Positions 50,960 through 62,989 of a stretch of 64,000 bases of DNA are shown one piece after another. The stretch covers positions 186,001-250,000 of the forward strand of contig NZ_SDDX01000001.1 in NCBI RefSeq assembly GCF_004115925.1, given 5' to 3'. Below the pieces are notes generated by a model that was given only the letters and a program-made list of their open reading frames with translations, had not been told where the DNA came from and did not search any database. Numbering within the stretch: position 1 is the first letter of the stretch; the number at the start of each line of letters is the position of its first letter. The DNA is from Lelliottia nimipressuralis. Lineage in GTDB: Bacteria > Pseudomonadota > Gammaproteobacteria > Enterobacterales > Enterobacteriaceae. A program made the translations under genes and the position numbers.

Positions 50960-52009
50960 ATGCCAGTGTTACACAACCGCATTTCGAATGAGACCTTGAA
51001 AGCACGCATGCTTGCGGAAACCGAAGCGCGTGTAACCATCTCATTCTACAAATATTTTACCATTGAAGAGCCGCAGGTCACCCGCGACGCACTCTATAAA
51101 GCTTTCGAGGCGCTAAAGGTGTTTGGCCGCGTTTATCTGGCTCATGAAGGGATCAACGCGCAGATCAGCGTGCCAGAAAGTAAAGTAAACGCCTTCCGCG
51201 ATTTTCTTTATGGTTTTGATCCCGCTCTCAACAATGTTCGTTTGAACGTTGCCCTCGATGATGACGGGAAATCCTTCTGGGTGCTGCGCATGAAAGTGCG
51301 TGAGCGCATCGTGGCCGACGGCATCGACGATCCGACGTTCAACGCCGCTGATGTCGGCGAATATCTGAAAGCGGCAGAAGTGAACGCCATGCTGGACGAT
51401 CCTGATGCCGTGTTTATCGATATGCGCAACCACTACGAATATGAAGTAGGCCATTTCGAAAACGCGCTGGAAATCCCGGCGGACACATTCCGCGAGCAGC
51501 TGCCGAAAGCCGTGGAGATGATGCAGGAACACAAAGATAAAAAAATTGTGATGTACTGCACCGGCGGAATTCGCTGTGAAAAAGCCAGCGCCTTTATGAA
51601 ACACAGCGGTTTCAATAAAGTCTGGCATATCGAAGGCGGGATTATTGAGTACGCCCGTCGCGCGCGTGAGCAGGGCCTGCCGGTGCGTTTTATCGGTAAG
51701 AACTTCGTCTTTGACGAGCGTATGGGCGAGCGCATCTCCGAAGATGTGATCGCGCACTGTCATCAGTGCGGTACGCCGTGTGACACCCACACCAACTGCA
51801 AAAATGATGGCTGCCATCTGCTGTTTATTCAGTGTCCGAGCTGTGCCGAGAAGTTTAGAGGCTGCTGTAGCGAGCTGTGTAGCGAAGAGAGCGTACTGCC
51901 TGAAGAAGAGCAGCGCCGCCGTCGCGCAGGGCGAGAAAACGGCAACAAGATTTTCAATAAATCGCGTGGTCGTCTGAATACCAAACTGGGCATCCCTGAC
52001 CCGGAATAA
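50960..52009 (+). CDS. trhO: tRNA U34 hydroxylation protein TrhO
   Basis: Rhodanese-family protein of 349 aa (formerly YceA) that, with oxygen, makes 5-hydroxyuridine at tRNA position 34. An N-terminal acylphosphatase-like domain (about 30-110) precedes the rhodanese domain with active-site loop CTGGIRCEK, then a Cys-rich zinc-binding-like tail ([20 protein letters not shown]). The start at 50960 gives [10 protein letters not shown], as in E. coli; the ATG six codons earlier is less likely. A terminator follows. Confidence 0.95.
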   Translation: MPVLHNRISNETLKARMLAETEARVTISFYKYFTIEEPQVTRDALYKAFEALKVFGRVYLAHEGINAQISVPESKVNAFRDFLYGFDPALNNVRLNVALDDDGKSFWVLRMKVRERIVADGIDDPTFNAADVGEYLKAAEVNAMLDDPDAVFIDMRNHYEYEVGHFENALEIPADTFREQLPKAVEMMQEHKDKKIVMYCTGGIRCEKASAFMKHSGFNKVWHIEGGIIEYARRAREQGLPVRFIGKNFVFDERMGERISEDVIAHCHQCGTPCDTHTNCKNDGCHLLFIQCPSCAEKFRGCCSELCSEESVLPEEEQRRRRAGRENGNKIFNKSRGRLNTKLGIPDPE

Positions 52010-52014
52010 ATAAG

Positions 52015-52049
52015 AAATCCCGGCGCAAAATGCGGCCGGGATTTTTTTT
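52015..52049. terminator. Terminator between trhO and yceI
   Basis: AAATCCCGGC (52015-52024) pairs with GCCGGGAT (52035-52042), then eight T; the A-rich left flank gives some activity on the other strand. Confidence 0.88.
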
Positions 52050-52050
52050 A

Positions 52051-52629
52051 TCAGGACTTCTGCTGCACGCCTTCCACGGAAATAATCAGATCCACTTCCT
52101 GCGATGCCGGGCCTAAATCGGTGGTGATGTTGAAATCTTTCAGACGGATTTTACCCTCAGCCTCAAAGCCAGCGCGTTTGCCGCCCCACGGATCATCCCC
52201 CTGACCAATGAGTTTCGCATCGAGGGTGACAGGTTTCGTCACGCCGTTCAGGGTCAGATTGCCGGTGATATCCAGATCATCTCCGTCCTTTTTCACTTCC
52301 GTTGAGGTAAATGTCGCCTGCGGGAATTTCGCCACGTTGAGGAAATCCGCGCTGCGCAGATGTTTATCACGCTCTGCGTGGTTGGTATCGAGGCTGTTGG
52401 TATTGATGGTCACATTCACTTTATCGGCGGCGGGATTTTTCTCGTCAAAGGTAAAAGTGCCGTCGAAATCTTTAAAGGTGCCATACAGCCAGCTGTAGCC
52501 CAGATGCTGAATACGGAAATTCACGAAGGCGTGCTGGCCCTCTTTATCAATTTTGTAATCAGCGGCCACGGCGGAGCCTGTGACAAATACCAAAGAACCT
52601 AACGCGATACCCAGCAGGTGTTTTTTCAT
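52051..52629 (-). CDS. yceI: YceI-family lipocalin-like periplasmic protein
   Basis: Periplasmic beta-barrel of 192 aa with a 22-residue signal peptide (ending AVA). The domain binds polyprenoid lipids such as isoprenoid quinones in homologues. [20 protein letters not shown] and the repeated [19 protein letters not shown] are typical. It is high-pH-inducible in E. coli. It lies one base after yceJ, so the two are one operon. Confidence 0.95.
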   Translation of the reverse strand: MKKHLLGIALGSLVFVTGSAVAADYKIDKEGQHAFVNFRIQHLGYSWLYGTFKDFDGTFTFDEKNPAADKVNVTINTNSLDTNHAERDKHLRSADFLNVAKFPQATFTSTEVKKDGDDLDITGNLTLNGVTKPVTLDAKLIGQGDDPWGGKRAGFEAEGKIRLKDFNITTDLGPASQEVDLIISVEGVQQKS

Positions 52630-52630
52630 T

Positions 52631-53197
52631 TTATGCTCCAGAGTCTACAGACGATCGGCCCAGCATGCGCTTGAGCGTGGCGTCTTTATCGATGAAATGA
52701 TGTTTAAGGGCCGCAAGGCCGTGCAGGACAGATAAAATCACGACACCCCAGGCAAGCCAGAGATGCACCTGGCCCGCCAAATCGGCCTGGGAACCGGCAT
52801 CCGCCAGGGTAGCCGGAACCTCAAAGAGACCAAAGACGCTGATCGGTTTACCATCGGCGGTCGAAATCAGATACCCGCTAATCAAAATGGCAAACAGCAG
52901 GCCATACAGGGCGATGTGAGCGGCGATGGCGCTCAGTCGCGTCAATTTGCTGTAGCTTTTTAGCGCCGGTGGAGGAGGGGAAATGTGACGCCAGACAATA
53001 CGAACCACCAGGCTCATCATCAACAGGATGCCAATGCTTTTGTGCAGTTCAGGCGCCTGGTGATACCAGCCGTCGTAATAGCTAAGCGTCACCATCCACA
53101 ACCCTAAGCCGAACATGCCATAAACCGCGAGAGCAATTAACCAGTGCAAGCACATGGATATTATTCCATAGCGTGCAGAAGAATTACGCAGCTGCAT
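52631..53197 (-). CDS. yceJ: Cytochrome b561 homologue YceJ
   Basis: Inner-membrane b-type cytochrome of 188 aa with four helices. Haem-ligand histidines appear in [32 protein letters not shown] and LKHHFIDKD. It likely passes electrons to or from a quinol; its partner may be the lipid-binding YceI immediately downstream. The start at 53197 gives the E. coli length. Confidence 0.93.
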   Translation of the reverse strand: MQLRNSSARYGIISMCLHWLIALAVYGMFGLGLWMVTLSYYDGWYHQAPELHKSIGILLMMSLVVRIVWRHISPPPPALKSYSKLTRLSAIAAHIALYGLLFAILISGYLISTADGKPISVFGLFEVPATLADAGSQADLAGQVHLWLAWGVVILSVLHGLAALKHHFIDKDATLKRMLGRSSVDSGA

Positions 53198-53458
53198 AAT
53201 GATGACCATCCCTAATTAATTTGAAGGGTAAAAATGGCCTGTGAAAAGGTTTATTGCAACTGATATTTAAGCATTAGGAATATTCATTTTTTTATTTCAA
53301 TATTTTTGATTGTGTAACGCGATTCTGATTCAATTCATTCGTGCTTAAGTGGCTGTTCTTAGGTGGGAAAGGGTTTTCTGGGGTTGTGTGGCAATCAAAA
53401 TATTTGCGGCCAGATTAAGATAATATAAAGTATTGTCAATTATCGTCAGCGTGTCTTT

Positions 53459-53572
53459 TCAGAAAAATACAATATAAATAACATCGATGATGGCAAGCAT
53501 TGACCATAGAAAAATATAGAGCATCAAATGCTCGCGAATATTGTTTACCAGATAATCAAAGATCCTGCGCAT
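53459..53572 (-). CDS. yceO: Small membrane protein YceO
   Basis: A 37-aa frame between solA and yceJ, on the same strand, encoding [20 protein letters not shown] then a hydrophobic helix to the stop ([18 protein letters not shown]). It aligns along its whole length with E. coli YceO as I recall it ([20 protein letters not shown]), whose annotated form starts nine residues earlier; no start codon exists there in this genome. One membrane helix, function unknown (implicated in E. coli biofilm and acid response). The ribosome-binding site is weak. Confidence 0.78.
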   Translation of the reverse strand: MRRIFDYLVNNIREHLMLYIFLWSMLAIIDVIYIVFF

Positions 53573-53631
53573 TATCTCTGTCCGACGATATAAAGAGAAA
53601 GGCCCCGACGGGTCGGAGCCTGAAAAGAGGA

Positions 53632-54750
53632 TTATCCGCCAAAACGCGCGAGAGAGAAGGGGGCCAGATCAAACTGCGGAGTGATACCCTGCGCAAACTG
53701 CGCGGCGATTTCACCCAGCACAGAGGCGAATTTAAACCCGTGTCCGCTTAGCCCGGTGATCAGCAGCGTATTGTCGTGGCCCGGAAGCGTATCGATAATG
53801 AAATCTTCATCCGGGGTGTTGTCGTACGTACAGGCGGCACCGTACAGCAGCCCGCCGACGCCTGGCAGCACATTACGCAGGAAGTTGAACGCCTCGGAAC
53901 CATCGCCCGGCAAAGCACCGAACGCTTTGCGCTCCTCCGGGGAGGAGATGATCTGCCCGCCGTTATGCTTACCAATCTTGAGCGCGTCTTTTTCAGACGG
54001 GAAGCCGTAAAACTGATCGCCATTCGGCAGCTCGCCGGTAAAGGCCGGGAATTTATTCTGGGTGCTGAAACGCCCGTCGGCCTGGAACCAGGAGAAGACT
54101 TTACGCACCGGCTGAACCGGCAGCTCAGGCATCAGTTTCGTGACCCATGTTCCGGCACTGACCAGCAGGCGGGAGGCGGTATAAGGCCCTTCCGGTGTCT
54201 CAACGGTAACACCGTCGTCATTGTGCTGGATTGCCGTGACCGGGCAGTTAAAGAGCTGGGCGCAACCCGCTTTTTCCGCGAGGGAGACCCAGGTTTTGAT
54301 GGCGGTTTCACAATGCAGTACGCCGGAGCTGGCTTCAAAGAGTCCGATGTAATCCTCGGGAACCGTGATCTCTGGCCAGCGTTTCATGACGGCGGTGGCG
54401 TCGAGGCGTTCTACGTCGAGATTGAATTCGCGGGCACTGTGCTCCACGTTCGCCAGGAATTCCGAGTGCGCAGGACCCAGGTTCACCACGCCCGTGCGCT
54501 CGAAAATTTTATCTTCGGTCAGGGCTGATAATTCATCCCAGAGTTGTTGCGCCCTCAGTACCAGCGGAACGTAGCGCTCGCCTTCGCCATAGGCATGGCG
54601 GATGAGGCGGGTGTCGCCGTGATGGCTCCCCTCAGCATGCGGAGGAAGGTGGGAATCAATCATCAGCACGTTCAGGCCAGCAAGAGTTGCGTAATAACCC
54701 GCAGCAGAGCCTACGGAGCCGCTGCCTAAAATAATCAAGTCGTATTTCAT
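53632..54750 (-). CDS. solA: N-methyl-L-tryptophan oxidase SolA
   Basis: FAD-dependent monomeric sarcosine oxidase-family enzyme of 372 aa that demethylates N-methyltryptophan and sarcosine, releasing formaldehyde and peroxide. [13 protein letters not shown] (9-21) binds FAD, and the Cys of [13 protein letters not shown] forms the covalent flavin bond. [16 protein letters not shown] closes the FAD site. Length equals E. coli SolA. Monocistronic by its wide flanks. Confidence 0.96.
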   Translation of the reverse strand: MKYDLIILGSGSVGSAAGYYATLAGLNVLMIDSHLPPHAEGSHHGDTRLIRHAYGEGERYVPLVLRAQQLWDELSALTEDKIFERTGVVNLGPAHSEFLANVEHSAREFNLDVERLDATAVMKRWPEITVPEDYIGLFEASSGVLHCETAIKTWVSLAEKAGCAQLFNCPVTAIQHNDDGVTVETPEGPYTASRLLVSAGTWVTKLMPELPVQPVRKVFSWFQADGRFSTQNKFPAFTGELPNGDQFYGFPSEKDALKIGKHNGGQIISSPEERKAFGALPGDGSEAFNFLRNVLPGVGGLLYGAACTYDNTPDEDFIIDTLPGHDNTLLITGLSGHGFKFASVLGEIAAQFAQGITPQFDLAPFSLARFGG

Positions 54751-54867
54751 GAGAATCTCTTAAACCAGGACTTAAGTTTGCAGAGTAAATAAGATGAAAG
54801 GCTTATTCAAGGGAGAAATAAATGAGGCACCCCTTAGGTGCCTGTTGAGTGAATGTAGGGCATAAAA

Positions 54868-55122
54868 TTAATGCCGACGATACTCATTTTCCTGGTAGTC
54901 GCCAGACTCTATTTTGGCAATACCTGCCTCTAAAATAGAAATAAACTGACGGGCGACATCTGTGGTCAGCCACAGTGTCTGTCCAACTTCCGCTTCTTCA
55001 CGGCTAGGCTGATTCGGGGTCTGGTAGTGCAAACGCAGCATCAGCGCATCGTAGCTGTCTACGGTACTGATGTCCCATCCGACAAGTGGATGAGTCTGGA
55101 TGACTTCATTATTCTTTTCCAT
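54868..55122 (-). CDS. bssS: Biofilm regulator BssS
   Basis: Cytosolic 84-aa protein (MEKNNEVIQTHPLVGWDIST) nearly identical to E. coli BssS, which affects biofilm formation through indole/AI-2 signalling by an unknown mechanism. GGGGG lies ahead of two adjacent ATGs (55125, 55122); the second has better spacing. No DNA-binding motif is evident. Confidence 0.94.
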   Translation of the reverse strand: MEKNNEVIQTHPLVGWDISTVDSYDALMLRLHYQTPNQPSREEAEVGQTLWLTTDVARQFISILEAGIAKIESGDYQENEYRRH

Positions 55123-55344
55123 CATAACCCCCGTAATACGTGTGAGAAGACAACGACTGTGAGGTTCAATGCGTGTTTTTCTGAAGCAACTTCAGTATAT
55201 CAATAAATAAGGGATATGAAGGGAAAAATAAACAGGCGGCAACCTAAATTTCTGCTTTTTAGGATTGTTTGAACAATAAAACGCCATCTTATTCACGTTT
55301 TTTTAAGAAGATACGCAATTAATTTGAACTTATTTAATCGGCAT

Positions 55345-55370
55345 AAAAAAAGCCGGGGCGACCCGGCAAA
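55345..55370 (-). terminator. Terminator of dinI
   Basis: Minus strand GCCGGG-TCGC-CCCGGC followed by TTTTTTT. Confidence 0.9.
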
Positions 55371-55393
55371 AAATGACAATGAGGGAGTTTGAA

Positions 55394-55639
55394 TTAATCG
55401 GTGATGAACCAGTCGTCGGCGCTTTCCCAGGTTTCTTGCAGGATTTCGCTAATGCGATCTTTATCCTCTTTTGCCCCACCGAGGACGGAAAGATTGTTCG
55501 CGGAGGCGTAACGGACGGTGACAGCCCCTTCCTGATCGGGGAACGTGCTGTTGATGCGACGGGAGAGTTCTCCGGCCAGCGCATCCAGCGCGCCAGCAGG
55601 CAAAGTGGTTGTTTTGGCGATAGTCACTTCGATACGCAT
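55394..55639 (-). CDS. dinI: DNA-damage-inducible protein DinI
   Basis: SOS protein of 81 aa that binds RecA filaments and tunes their co-protease activity toward UmuD and LexA. The MRIEVTIAKTT beta strand and the acidic C-terminal helix (ISEILQETWESADDWF) match E. coli DinI. A perfect LexA box lies 22 bp before the start. Followed by a terminator. Confidence 0.96.
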   Translation of the reverse strand: MRIEVTIAKTTTLPAGALDALAGELSRRINSTFPDQEGAVTVRYASANNLSVLGGAKEDKDRISEILQETWESADDWFITD

Positions 55640-55660
55640 AATTGCCCCCTGTGTAATATA

Positions 55661-55676
55661 CTGTTTATTTATACAG
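55661..55676. promoter_or_regulatory. LexA (SOS) box of dinI
   Basis: CTGTTTATTTATACAG fits CTGT-N8-ACAG exactly. Confidence 0.95.
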
Positions 55677-55713
55677 GTATTATATTGAACTTACAACAGG
55701 GGGCGATAAAAAA

Positions 55714-56760
55714 TTACTGTTTAACCGTCCAGTTAACGGTTTCACCGGCCAGGAACGGGATCAGCGTGTCGTCTGTCAGGGCGATAGTATCGACGACCTG
55801 GCTCTGTTTGCGTTCCAGCTCGATAAAGGTTTCATTCACCGGCAGGCCGTAGAAGCGCGGGCCGTTCAGGGAACAGAAGGCTTCGAAGTGCTCCAGCGCG
55901 CCCATCTCTTCAAATACCGTGGCGTAGCTGGCCAGCGCCGTTGGGGCGTTGAAACAGCCCGCACAGCCGCAGCTGGCCTCTTTACGGTGACGCGCGTGCG
56001 GGGCGGAGTCGGTTCCGAGGAAGGCGCGGCTAAAACCGCTGGCAACGAGTTCACGCAGCGCCTGCTGGTGGATATTGCGCTTGAGGATCGGCAGGCAGTA
56101 CAGGTGAGGGCGCACACCGCCGACCAGCATGTGGTTACGGTTGAACATCAGGTGCTGAGGGGTGATTGTCGCGGCGAGCAGATCGTTGCCGTCGCGCACA
56201 TACTCGGCAGCATCTTTGGTAGTGATGTGCTCAAAAACCACTTTTAGCCCCTGCAGACGCTGGCGCAGCGGTTCCATCACGGTCTCGATAAAGCGCGCTT
56301 CACGGTCAAAAATATCGATATCGGGGTGCGTCACTTCGCCGTGGATAAGCAGCGGCATGCCCAGTTTTTCCATGCGTTCCAGGACCGGCATAATGGCATC
56401 CGTGCTGGTCACACCGTGGCTGGAGTTGGTGGTGGCATTGGCCGGGTAGAGTTTGGCGGCAGTAAACACGCCTTCATTAAAGCCGCGTTCGACTTCGTTC
56501 GGGTCGAGCGAATCGGTGAGGTAGCAGGTCATCAGCGGGGTAAAATCATGGCCTGCCGGAACGGCGTCGAGAATGCGCTGACGGTAGGCAATTGCGGCAT
56601 CAACGGTGGTGACTGGTGGAACCAGGTTAGGCATGACAATCGCGCGGCCATAGATTTCGCTGGTGTAAGGGACAACGGTTTTCAGCATGTCGCCATCGCG
56701 CAGATGGATATGCCAGTCGTCAGGGCGGCGGATTTTCAGAACCTGGGGATGTGCAGTCAT
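55714..56760 (-). CDS. pyrC: Dihydroorotase PyrC
   Basis: Zinc amidohydrolase of 348 aa that interconverts carbamoyl-aspartate and dihydroorotate in pyrimidine synthesis. Metal-site residues: HIHLRDG (17-23), the carboxylated Lys in [21 protein letters not shown] and the Asp in LGTDSAPH. Same length as E. coli PyrC. GGAG precedes the ATG but can be masked by a leader hairpin, the basis of pyrimidine control. A PurR-like site lies further upstream. Confidence 0.97.
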   Translation of the reverse strand: MTAHPQVLKIRRPDDWHIHLRDGDMLKTVVPYTSEIYGRAIVMPNLVPPVTTVDAAIAYRQRILDAVPAGHDFTPLMTCYLTDSLDPNEVERGFNEGVFTAAKLYPANATTNSSHGVTSTDAIMPVLERMEKLGMPLLIHGEVTHPDIDIFDREARFIETVMEPLRQRLQGLKVVFEHITTKDAAEYVRDGNDLLAATITPQHLMFNRNHMLVGGVRPHLYCLPILKRNIHQQALRELVASGFSRAFLGTDSAPHARHRKEASCGCAGCFNAPTALASYATVFEEMGALEHFEAFCSLNGPRFYGLPVNETFIELERKQSQVVDTIALTDDTLIPFLAGETVNWTVKQ

Positions 56761-56769
56761 TGATATGCT

Positions 56770-56813
56770 CCGGCTTATCAGGAATCAGTCATAAGGATGG
56801 CTGTTTTTGCCGG
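56770..56813 (-). promoter_or_regulatory. pyrC leader hairpin masking the ribosome-binding site
   Basis: On the minus strand the likely transcript start region GTGTCCGGC pairs (CCGGC, from 56809-56813) with GCCGG (56770-56774), which contains the GGAG Shine-Dalgarno. A TTATGAT -10 box lies just upstream. In E. coli, CTP-level start-site switching decides whether this hairpin forms. Confidence 0.75.
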
Positions 56814-56826
56814 ACACAAATCATAA

Positions 56827-56842
56827 GGGGAAACGTTTTCGT
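56827..56842. promoter_or_regulatory. PurR-like operator of pyrC
   Basis: GGGGAAACGTTTTCGT agrees with the PurR consensus ACGCAAACGTTTGCGT at 12 of 16 positions and overlaps the pyrC promoter. Confidence 0.6.
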
Positions 56843-56871
56843 TTGCACACATTTCCGTTAAATAGCAGTGT

Positions 56872-56896
56872 AAAAAAAGGGCGCACACGGCGCCCT
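56872..56896 (-). terminator. Terminator of yceB
   Basis: Minus strand GAGGGCGCC-GTGT-GCGCCCTTTTTTT. Confidence 0.9.
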
Positions 56897-56901
56897 CTCG
56901 G

Positions 56902-57462
56902 TTAATTCGTAAACGGGATGATAATTTCACCCGGTTTCACTTCAATCCCCTTGGCGTATTTCTTCGCCAGCGCTTCACCTTTGCTTCTGTCCTCGCTCAG
57001 CACATAGGCAGGCTGCTGATTGAAATAGTTCCGCAGCGACTGGTTCAGATACGGCATCAGGGTTTGCAGCACCGGTTTCATTTTCTCCGGCGTCACTTCG
57101 GCATCCACGATCTCCATTTCCTGAAGATAGATGGCCCCTTTCTCTTTGTTAAAGACCGGCAGCGCTTTCAGTTTCAGCTTAATGTTCGCTTTCTGGCTGC
57201 CAAACAGGGAGTTCATATCCAGTTTGGCGTCGCCGGAGAGCGTGACTTTATTCGGCTCTTCGCGGCCAATCTGGCTGACGAGTTGATTGAGTACGATATG
57301 GGCATCGGCAACGCCGGGCACACCGATATCTTTGGAGAAGTTATTGTGTTTTTCCAGCGCCTGATTAATTTCCTGCTCACTAACGCTGTATTGCGTAAGC
57401 TGGTTACAACCGACCAGCAGGCCGCTGATAACTAACGCAGCAGCAATGACAATCTTTTTCAT
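56902..57462 (-). CDS. yceB: DUF1439 lipoprotein YceB
   Basis: Predicted outer-membrane lipoprotein of 186 aa: lipobox LLVGC (Cys 19), then a tubular lipid-binding-like domain (DUF1439). QYSVSEQEINQAL and the C-terminal ALAKKYAKGIEVKPGEIIIPF match E. coli YceB. Function unknown. The start at 57462 has GAGGAACCCC directly upstream; the ATG at 57477 is five codons longer. Confidence 0.93.
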   Translation of the reverse strand: MKKIVIAAALVISGLLVGCNQLTQYSVSEQEINQALEKHNNFSKDIGVPGVADAHIVLNQLVSQIGREEPNKVTLSGDAKLDMNSLFGSQKANIKLKLKALPVFNKEKGAIYLQEMEIVDAEVTPEKMKPVLQTLMPYLNQSLRNYFNQQPAYVLSEDRSKGEALAKKYAKGIEVKPGEIIIPFTN

Positions 57463-57600
57463 GGGGTTCCTCAACATGATGTCGGCGCTCTTGTCCTGAC
57501 GCCTCAGTATGTCAGGGGGGTATACCAGTTACCAGCAGAAAAACCTGATATTCGGGGGCGAAAGTGGACCTTCCGCCCGTCGGAATACGTGCTCAGACCA

Positions 57601-58809
57601 TCAGGCCCCGGGTTCGAGCATACCGCTCGCGCTGCGTTTCGGGCTGAACTGCCACCACAGGGCGATGAGGGTGATAAAGCCTACAACGCCCAACATCACC
57701 CACGGCAATTCCGGTTGATTGAGCGCTTTCCCTGCATCGAACAACCAGCCGCCTCCGGCGTATCCGAGCGCACCGCCAAAGGCCAGCCCCAGTCGGCTAA
57801 AGCCCATGTAGCTGCCGCGTGCACGCGGATCGGCAAGCCCGGCGCTGAGGGTTTCACGCGCCGGTTCGGCAATGATCGACCCGATGTAGAAAGTGCAGAT
57901 CAGAATAAAGAGCTGTTGCAGAGTGCCGACCAGACCAATCGGCATCATGCTTAACGTCATCAGCAGCAGGCCCGCCATCAGGCGATGCTCAAGGCGGAAA
58001 CGTTTTTCGCTCCAGCGCGCGATTGGGTAGAGCAGGGTCAGCGACAGACAGGCTTCGATGGCGTACATCCATTTGACGGCCGCAGGCGAACCGGCAATAT
58101 CGTTAACCATAATGGGCAGCATCAGCATTACCTGCACCGCCAGCATGTAATAGCCCGTCAGCGTCAGCACGTAGGTAACGAAGCGTTTATCGGCCAACAC
58201 GCGGCCCAGCCCCTCGCGCACGGGGGCTTTCACCGTTGAGAGTTTCCAGGCGGGCAGCAGCCAAGCGTTAAATGCCGCGCAGAGGATAAACAGCACCGCG
58301 CCGGTGGCGCACACCAGACGGAAATCATACTGCAACAGCCAGCTGCCGAGCAGGGCGCCGACCACCGCACCGGCGCTATCCTGCATCATCAGCAGCGAGA
58401 AAAAACGCCCGCGATGCTGTGGGCGAATCAGTTTCACGACCAGCGCGGTACGCGGCGGATCAAACAGCGTGCCGCCAATCCCGGAGAGGAAACAGGAGAA
58501 CCACAGCAGCCAGGGATCGTGCGCGATGCCCATGGTGGCAAATCCGGCGGCCCGCAGCAGCATGCCGGTGACAATCATCGGTTTTGCGCCGAAGCGGTCG
58601 GCAATCGCACCGCCAAACACGCCAAGTCCCTGCTGGACAAACTGACGCAAGCCCAGGGCAATTCCGACCATTAATGCCGCCCAGCCCATTTGATCGACAA
58701 AGCGAATGGAGATCAGTGGGAAGACGACAAAAAAGCCGAGCACGACCAGCATGTTATCGACGAGCAGAAAATATTTGCCCAGGCTCCGGGCTTGCGATAC
58801 GCGAGACAT
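57601..58809 (-). CDS. mdtH: MFS multidrug efflux transporter MdtH
   Basis: Major-facilitator drug:H+ antiporter of 402 aa with 12 helices, length as in E. coli, where overexpression raises fluoroquinolone tolerance. [20 protein letters not shown] is motif [16 protein letters not shown] forms motif C. GGAGGGAAA precedes the ATG. Divergent from rimJ. Confidence 0.96.
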   Translation of the reverse strand: MSRVSQARSLGKYFLLVDNMLVVLGFFVVFPLISIRFVDQMGWAALMVGIALGLRQFVQQGLGVFGGAIADRFGAKPMIVTGMLLRAAGFATMGIAHDPWLLWFSCFLSGIGGTLFDPPRTALVVKLIRPQHRGRFFSLLMMQDSAGAVVGALLGSWLLQYDFRLVCATGAVLFILCAAFNAWLLPAWKLSTVKAPVREGLGRVLADKRFVTYVLTLTGYYMLAVQVMLMLPIMVNDIAGSPAAVKWMYAIEACLSLTLLYPIARWSEKRFRLEHRLMAGLLLMTLSMMPIGLVGTLQQLFILICTFYIGSIIAEPARETLSAGLADPRARGSYMGFSRLGLAFGGALGYAGGGWLFDAGKALNQPELPWVMLGVVGFITLIALWWQFSPKRSASGMLEPGA

Positions 58810-59098
58810 TTTCCCTCCAGGGAAAAATCACGTCATCCTGCTGACGGCCCCGAAAAGGCAGTCTGAAGGCTTAAGTGTAGGAAAAGATGAGCACGCTAAT
58901 ATTCTGCGTGGTTGTGAGGCGTTTTCCCACACCGCCAGCGACAATATTTTTTTATCAAAAGGGTGGTTTGATTCAGCTTTTTAATCGAATTTTGTGAAAT
59001 CTGTGAAAAAGGGTATGTCACTGTTTTCACAGAAAGCACCGGCGCAGGTATAGTAAAGCTAACAGGTAGAGCAGAAGTAACGGGAAGGAGTGGTAACG

Positions 59099-59683
59099 AT
59101 GTTTGGCTATCGCAGTAACGTGCCAAAAGTGCGCCTGACAACAGACAGACTGGTTGTTCGTCTGGTGCATGAGCGTGATGCCTGGCGTCTGGCGGATTAT
59201 TACGCCGAGAATCGCCAGTTTTTAAAGCCCTGGGAACCCGTTCGGGATGAAAGCCACTGCTATCCCTCCGGCTGGCAGGCTCGCCTGAGTATGATTGCCG
59301 AATTCCACAAGCAGGGCAGTGCCTATTATTTCGCGTTGCTCGACCCGGAAGAGAAAGAGATCATCGGGATCGCCAATTTCTCGAACGTGGTACGCGGATC
59401 GTTTCACGCCTGTTACCTCGGCTACTCCATCGGCCAGAAATGGCAGGGCCAAGGGCTGATGTTTGAAGCCCTGACCAGCGCGATCCGCTATATGCAGCGT
59501 TCTCAGCACATCCACCGCATTATGGCTAACTATATGCCGCACAATCAGCGTAGCGGCGATTTGCTGGCGCGGCTTGGGTTTGAAAAAGAAGGCTACGCGA
59601 AAGATTATCTGTTGATCGACGGCGAGTGGCGCGACCACGTGCTGACGGCGTTAACCACCAAAGAATGGACCGCAGGTCGCTAA
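59099..59683 (+). CDS. rimJ: Ribosomal protein S5 N-acetyltransferase RimJ
   Basis: GNAT-fold acetyltransferase of 194 aa that acetylates the N-terminal Ala of ribosomal protein S5 and also aids 30S maturation. The acetyl-CoA loop is [15 protein letters not shown], and [14 protein letters not shown] is the family block. The start at 59099 ([10 protein letters not shown]) has AAGGAG eight bases upstream; the GTG at 59090 is less likely. First gene of rimJ-yceH-mviM. Confidence 0.95.
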   Translation: MFGYRSNVPKVRLTTDRLVVRLVHERDAWRLADYYAENRQFLKPWEPVRDESHCYPSGWQARLSMIAEFHKQGSAYYFALLDPEEKEIIGIANFSNVVRGSFHACYLGYSIGQKWQGQGLMFEALTSAIRYMQRSQHIHRIMANYMPHNQRSGDLLARLGFEKEGYAKDYLLIDGEWRDHVLTALTTKEWTAGR

Positions 59684-59692
59684 GGAGCACCC

Positions 59693-60343
59693 ATGAAATA
59701 TCAGTTAACTGCCACAGAAGCGCGGGTGATTGGCTGCCTGCTGGAAAAACAGGTCACGACGCCAGAGCAATATCCCCTGTCGGTCAATGCGGTGACGCTG
59801 GCCTGTAACCAGAAAACCAACCGTGAGCCGGTGCTTAACCTGAGCGAGCACGAGGTACAAGAGCAACTGGATGCGCTGGTTAAACGCCACTATCTGCGCA
59901 CCGTCAGTGGGTTTGGCAACCGCGTCACTAAATATGAACAACGTTTTTGCAATTCCGAATTTGGCGATCTGAAACTGAACAGCGCCGAAGTGGCGGTGAT
60001 CACCACCTTGCTGCTGCGCGGGGCGCAAACGCCGGGTGAATTACGTTCCCGCGCCGCACGAATGCATGAATTCAGTGATATGCAGGAAGTGGAACAGACG
60101 CTGGAAAATCTCGCCTCCCGCGAAGATGGCCCGTTTGTGCTGCGCCTGGCGCGTGAGCCGGGCAAACGCGAAAGCCGATATATGCATCTTTTCAGTGGCG
60201 ACGTTGAAACCCTCATCAATGTGGTAGAAGCGGTTTCGCCCGCCGAGGACGAGAGTCTTGCCGCGCGGGTCGACGCGTTGGAAAACGAAGTGGCGGAACT
60301 CAAGCAGCGCCTCGACTCCCTGCTGGCGCATTTAGGAGACTAA
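59693..60343 (+). CDS. yceH: DUF480 winged-helix protein YceH
   Basis: Cytosolic protein of 216 aa with two winged-helix repeats (about 1-85 and 95-165) and a short C-terminal coiled coil ([22 protein letters not shown]). [21 protein letters not shown] is the DUF480 signature. Function unknown. It follows rimJ by 9 bp and precedes mviM by 2 bp, so it is co-transcribed. Confidence 0.95.
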   Translation: MKYQLTATEARVIGCLLEKQVTTPEQYPLSVNAVTLACNQKTNREPVLNLSEHEVQEQLDALVKRHYLRTVSGFGNRVTKYEQRFCNSEFGDLKLNSAEVAVITTLLLRGAQTPGELRSRAARMHEFSDMQEVEQTLENLASREDGPFVLRLAREPGKRESRYMHLFSGDVETLINVVEAVSPAEDESLAARVDALENEVAELKQRLDSLLAHLGD

Positions 60344-60345
60344 CG

Positions 60346-61269
60346 GTGACAACATTACGCATTGGCGTGGTCGGCCTCGGCGGGATCGCGCAGAAAGCCT
60401 GGCTGCCGGTTCTGGGCGCGGCGACTGACTGGACGCTGCAAACCGCATGGTCCCCGACGCGGGAAAAAGCGCAGCGAATCTGCGATACCTGGCGAATTCC
60501 TTATGCTGCCTCCATGGTGGATCTGGCGCGCGACTGTGACGCGGTATTCGTTCATACCTCGACCGCGACGCACTATCAGGTGGTGAGCGAATTGCTCAAT
60601 GCCGGTGTTCACGTTTGTGTCGATAAACCGCTGGCCGAGAATGTGCAGGACGCCGAGCGTCTGATTGAGCTGGCGGCGCGCAAAAATCTGACGCTGATGG
60701 TCGGGTTCAATCGCCGGTTCTCGCCGCTGTATCAGGATCTCAAATCCCGGCTTGGCGCGGCGGCATCGCTGCGCATGGATAAGCATCGCACCGACAGCAT
60801 TGGCCCGAACGATCTGCGTTTTACGCTGCTGGATGATTATCTGCATGTGGTCGATACGGCCCTGTGGCTGACCAACGGTAATGCACAACTGAAAAGCGGC
60901 ACCCTGCAAACCAACGATCAGGGGGAGATGGTGTATGCCGAACACCATTTCGCGGTGGACACAATTCAGGTGACCACTAGCATGCATCGTCGTGCGGGAA
61001 GTCAGCGCGAATCCGTGCAGGCGATCACCGACGGCGCACTCATTGATGTGACCGATATGCGCGAATGGCGTGAGGAAAAAGGGAGCGGGGTGGTAACGCG
61101 GCCAATCCCTGGCTGGCAAAGCACGCTGGAGCAGCGCGGGTTCGCCGGTTGTGCGCGTCACTTCATCGAGTGCGTGCAAAATCAGACGGTTCCTGAAACA
61201 TCGGGCGAACAGGCGATTCTGGCGCAACGCGTCATTGAAAAGCTCTGGCGCGAGGCGATGAGCGAGTAG
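60346..61269 (+). CDS. mviM: Gfo/Idh/MocA-family oxidoreductase MviM
   Basis: NAD(P)-dependent oxidoreductase-like protein of 307 aa. The Rossmann GVVGLGGIAQKAW is at 8-20, and the CVDKPLAEN motif near 95 carries the catalytic-type Lys of the family. It starts with GTG, preceded by AGGAG. Substrate unknown; the name reflects an old Salmonella virulence screen. A terminator separates it from murJ. Confidence 0.94.
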   Translation: MTTLRIGVVGLGGIAQKAWLPVLGAATDWTLQTAWSPTREKAQRICDTWRIPYAASMVDLARDCDAVFVHTSTATHYQVVSELLNAGVHVCVDKPLAENVQDAERLIELAARKNLTLMVGFNRRFSPLYQDLKSRLGAAASLRMDKHRTDSIGPNDLRFTLLDDYLHVVDTALWLTNGNAQLKSGTLQTNDQGEMVYAEHHFAVDTIQVTTSMHRRAGSQRESVQAITDGALIDVTDMREWREEKGSGVVTRPIPGWQSTLEQRGFAGCARHFIECVQNQTVPETSGEQAILAQRVIEKLWREAMSE

Positions 61270-61329
61270 GAACTGTTTAACCCCTGTAACATCTGCGGAT
61301 AGTAATTCGCTTAAATACGGGTAGACTAA

Positions 61330-62925
<1,596 letters not shown>

Positions 62926-62934
62926 ACGACTAAA

Positions 62935-62960
62935 GGGGAGTTCACCAAAGGGTGCTCCCC
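62935..62960. terminator. Hairpin between murJ and flgN
   Basis: GGGGAG-TTCACC-AAA-GGGTG-CTCCCC stem in the gap between two convergent genes, with only a short T stretch after. Confidence 0.65.
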
Positions 62961-62989
62961 GTTTCCCACTTCATCTCTTCACTGAAGCG

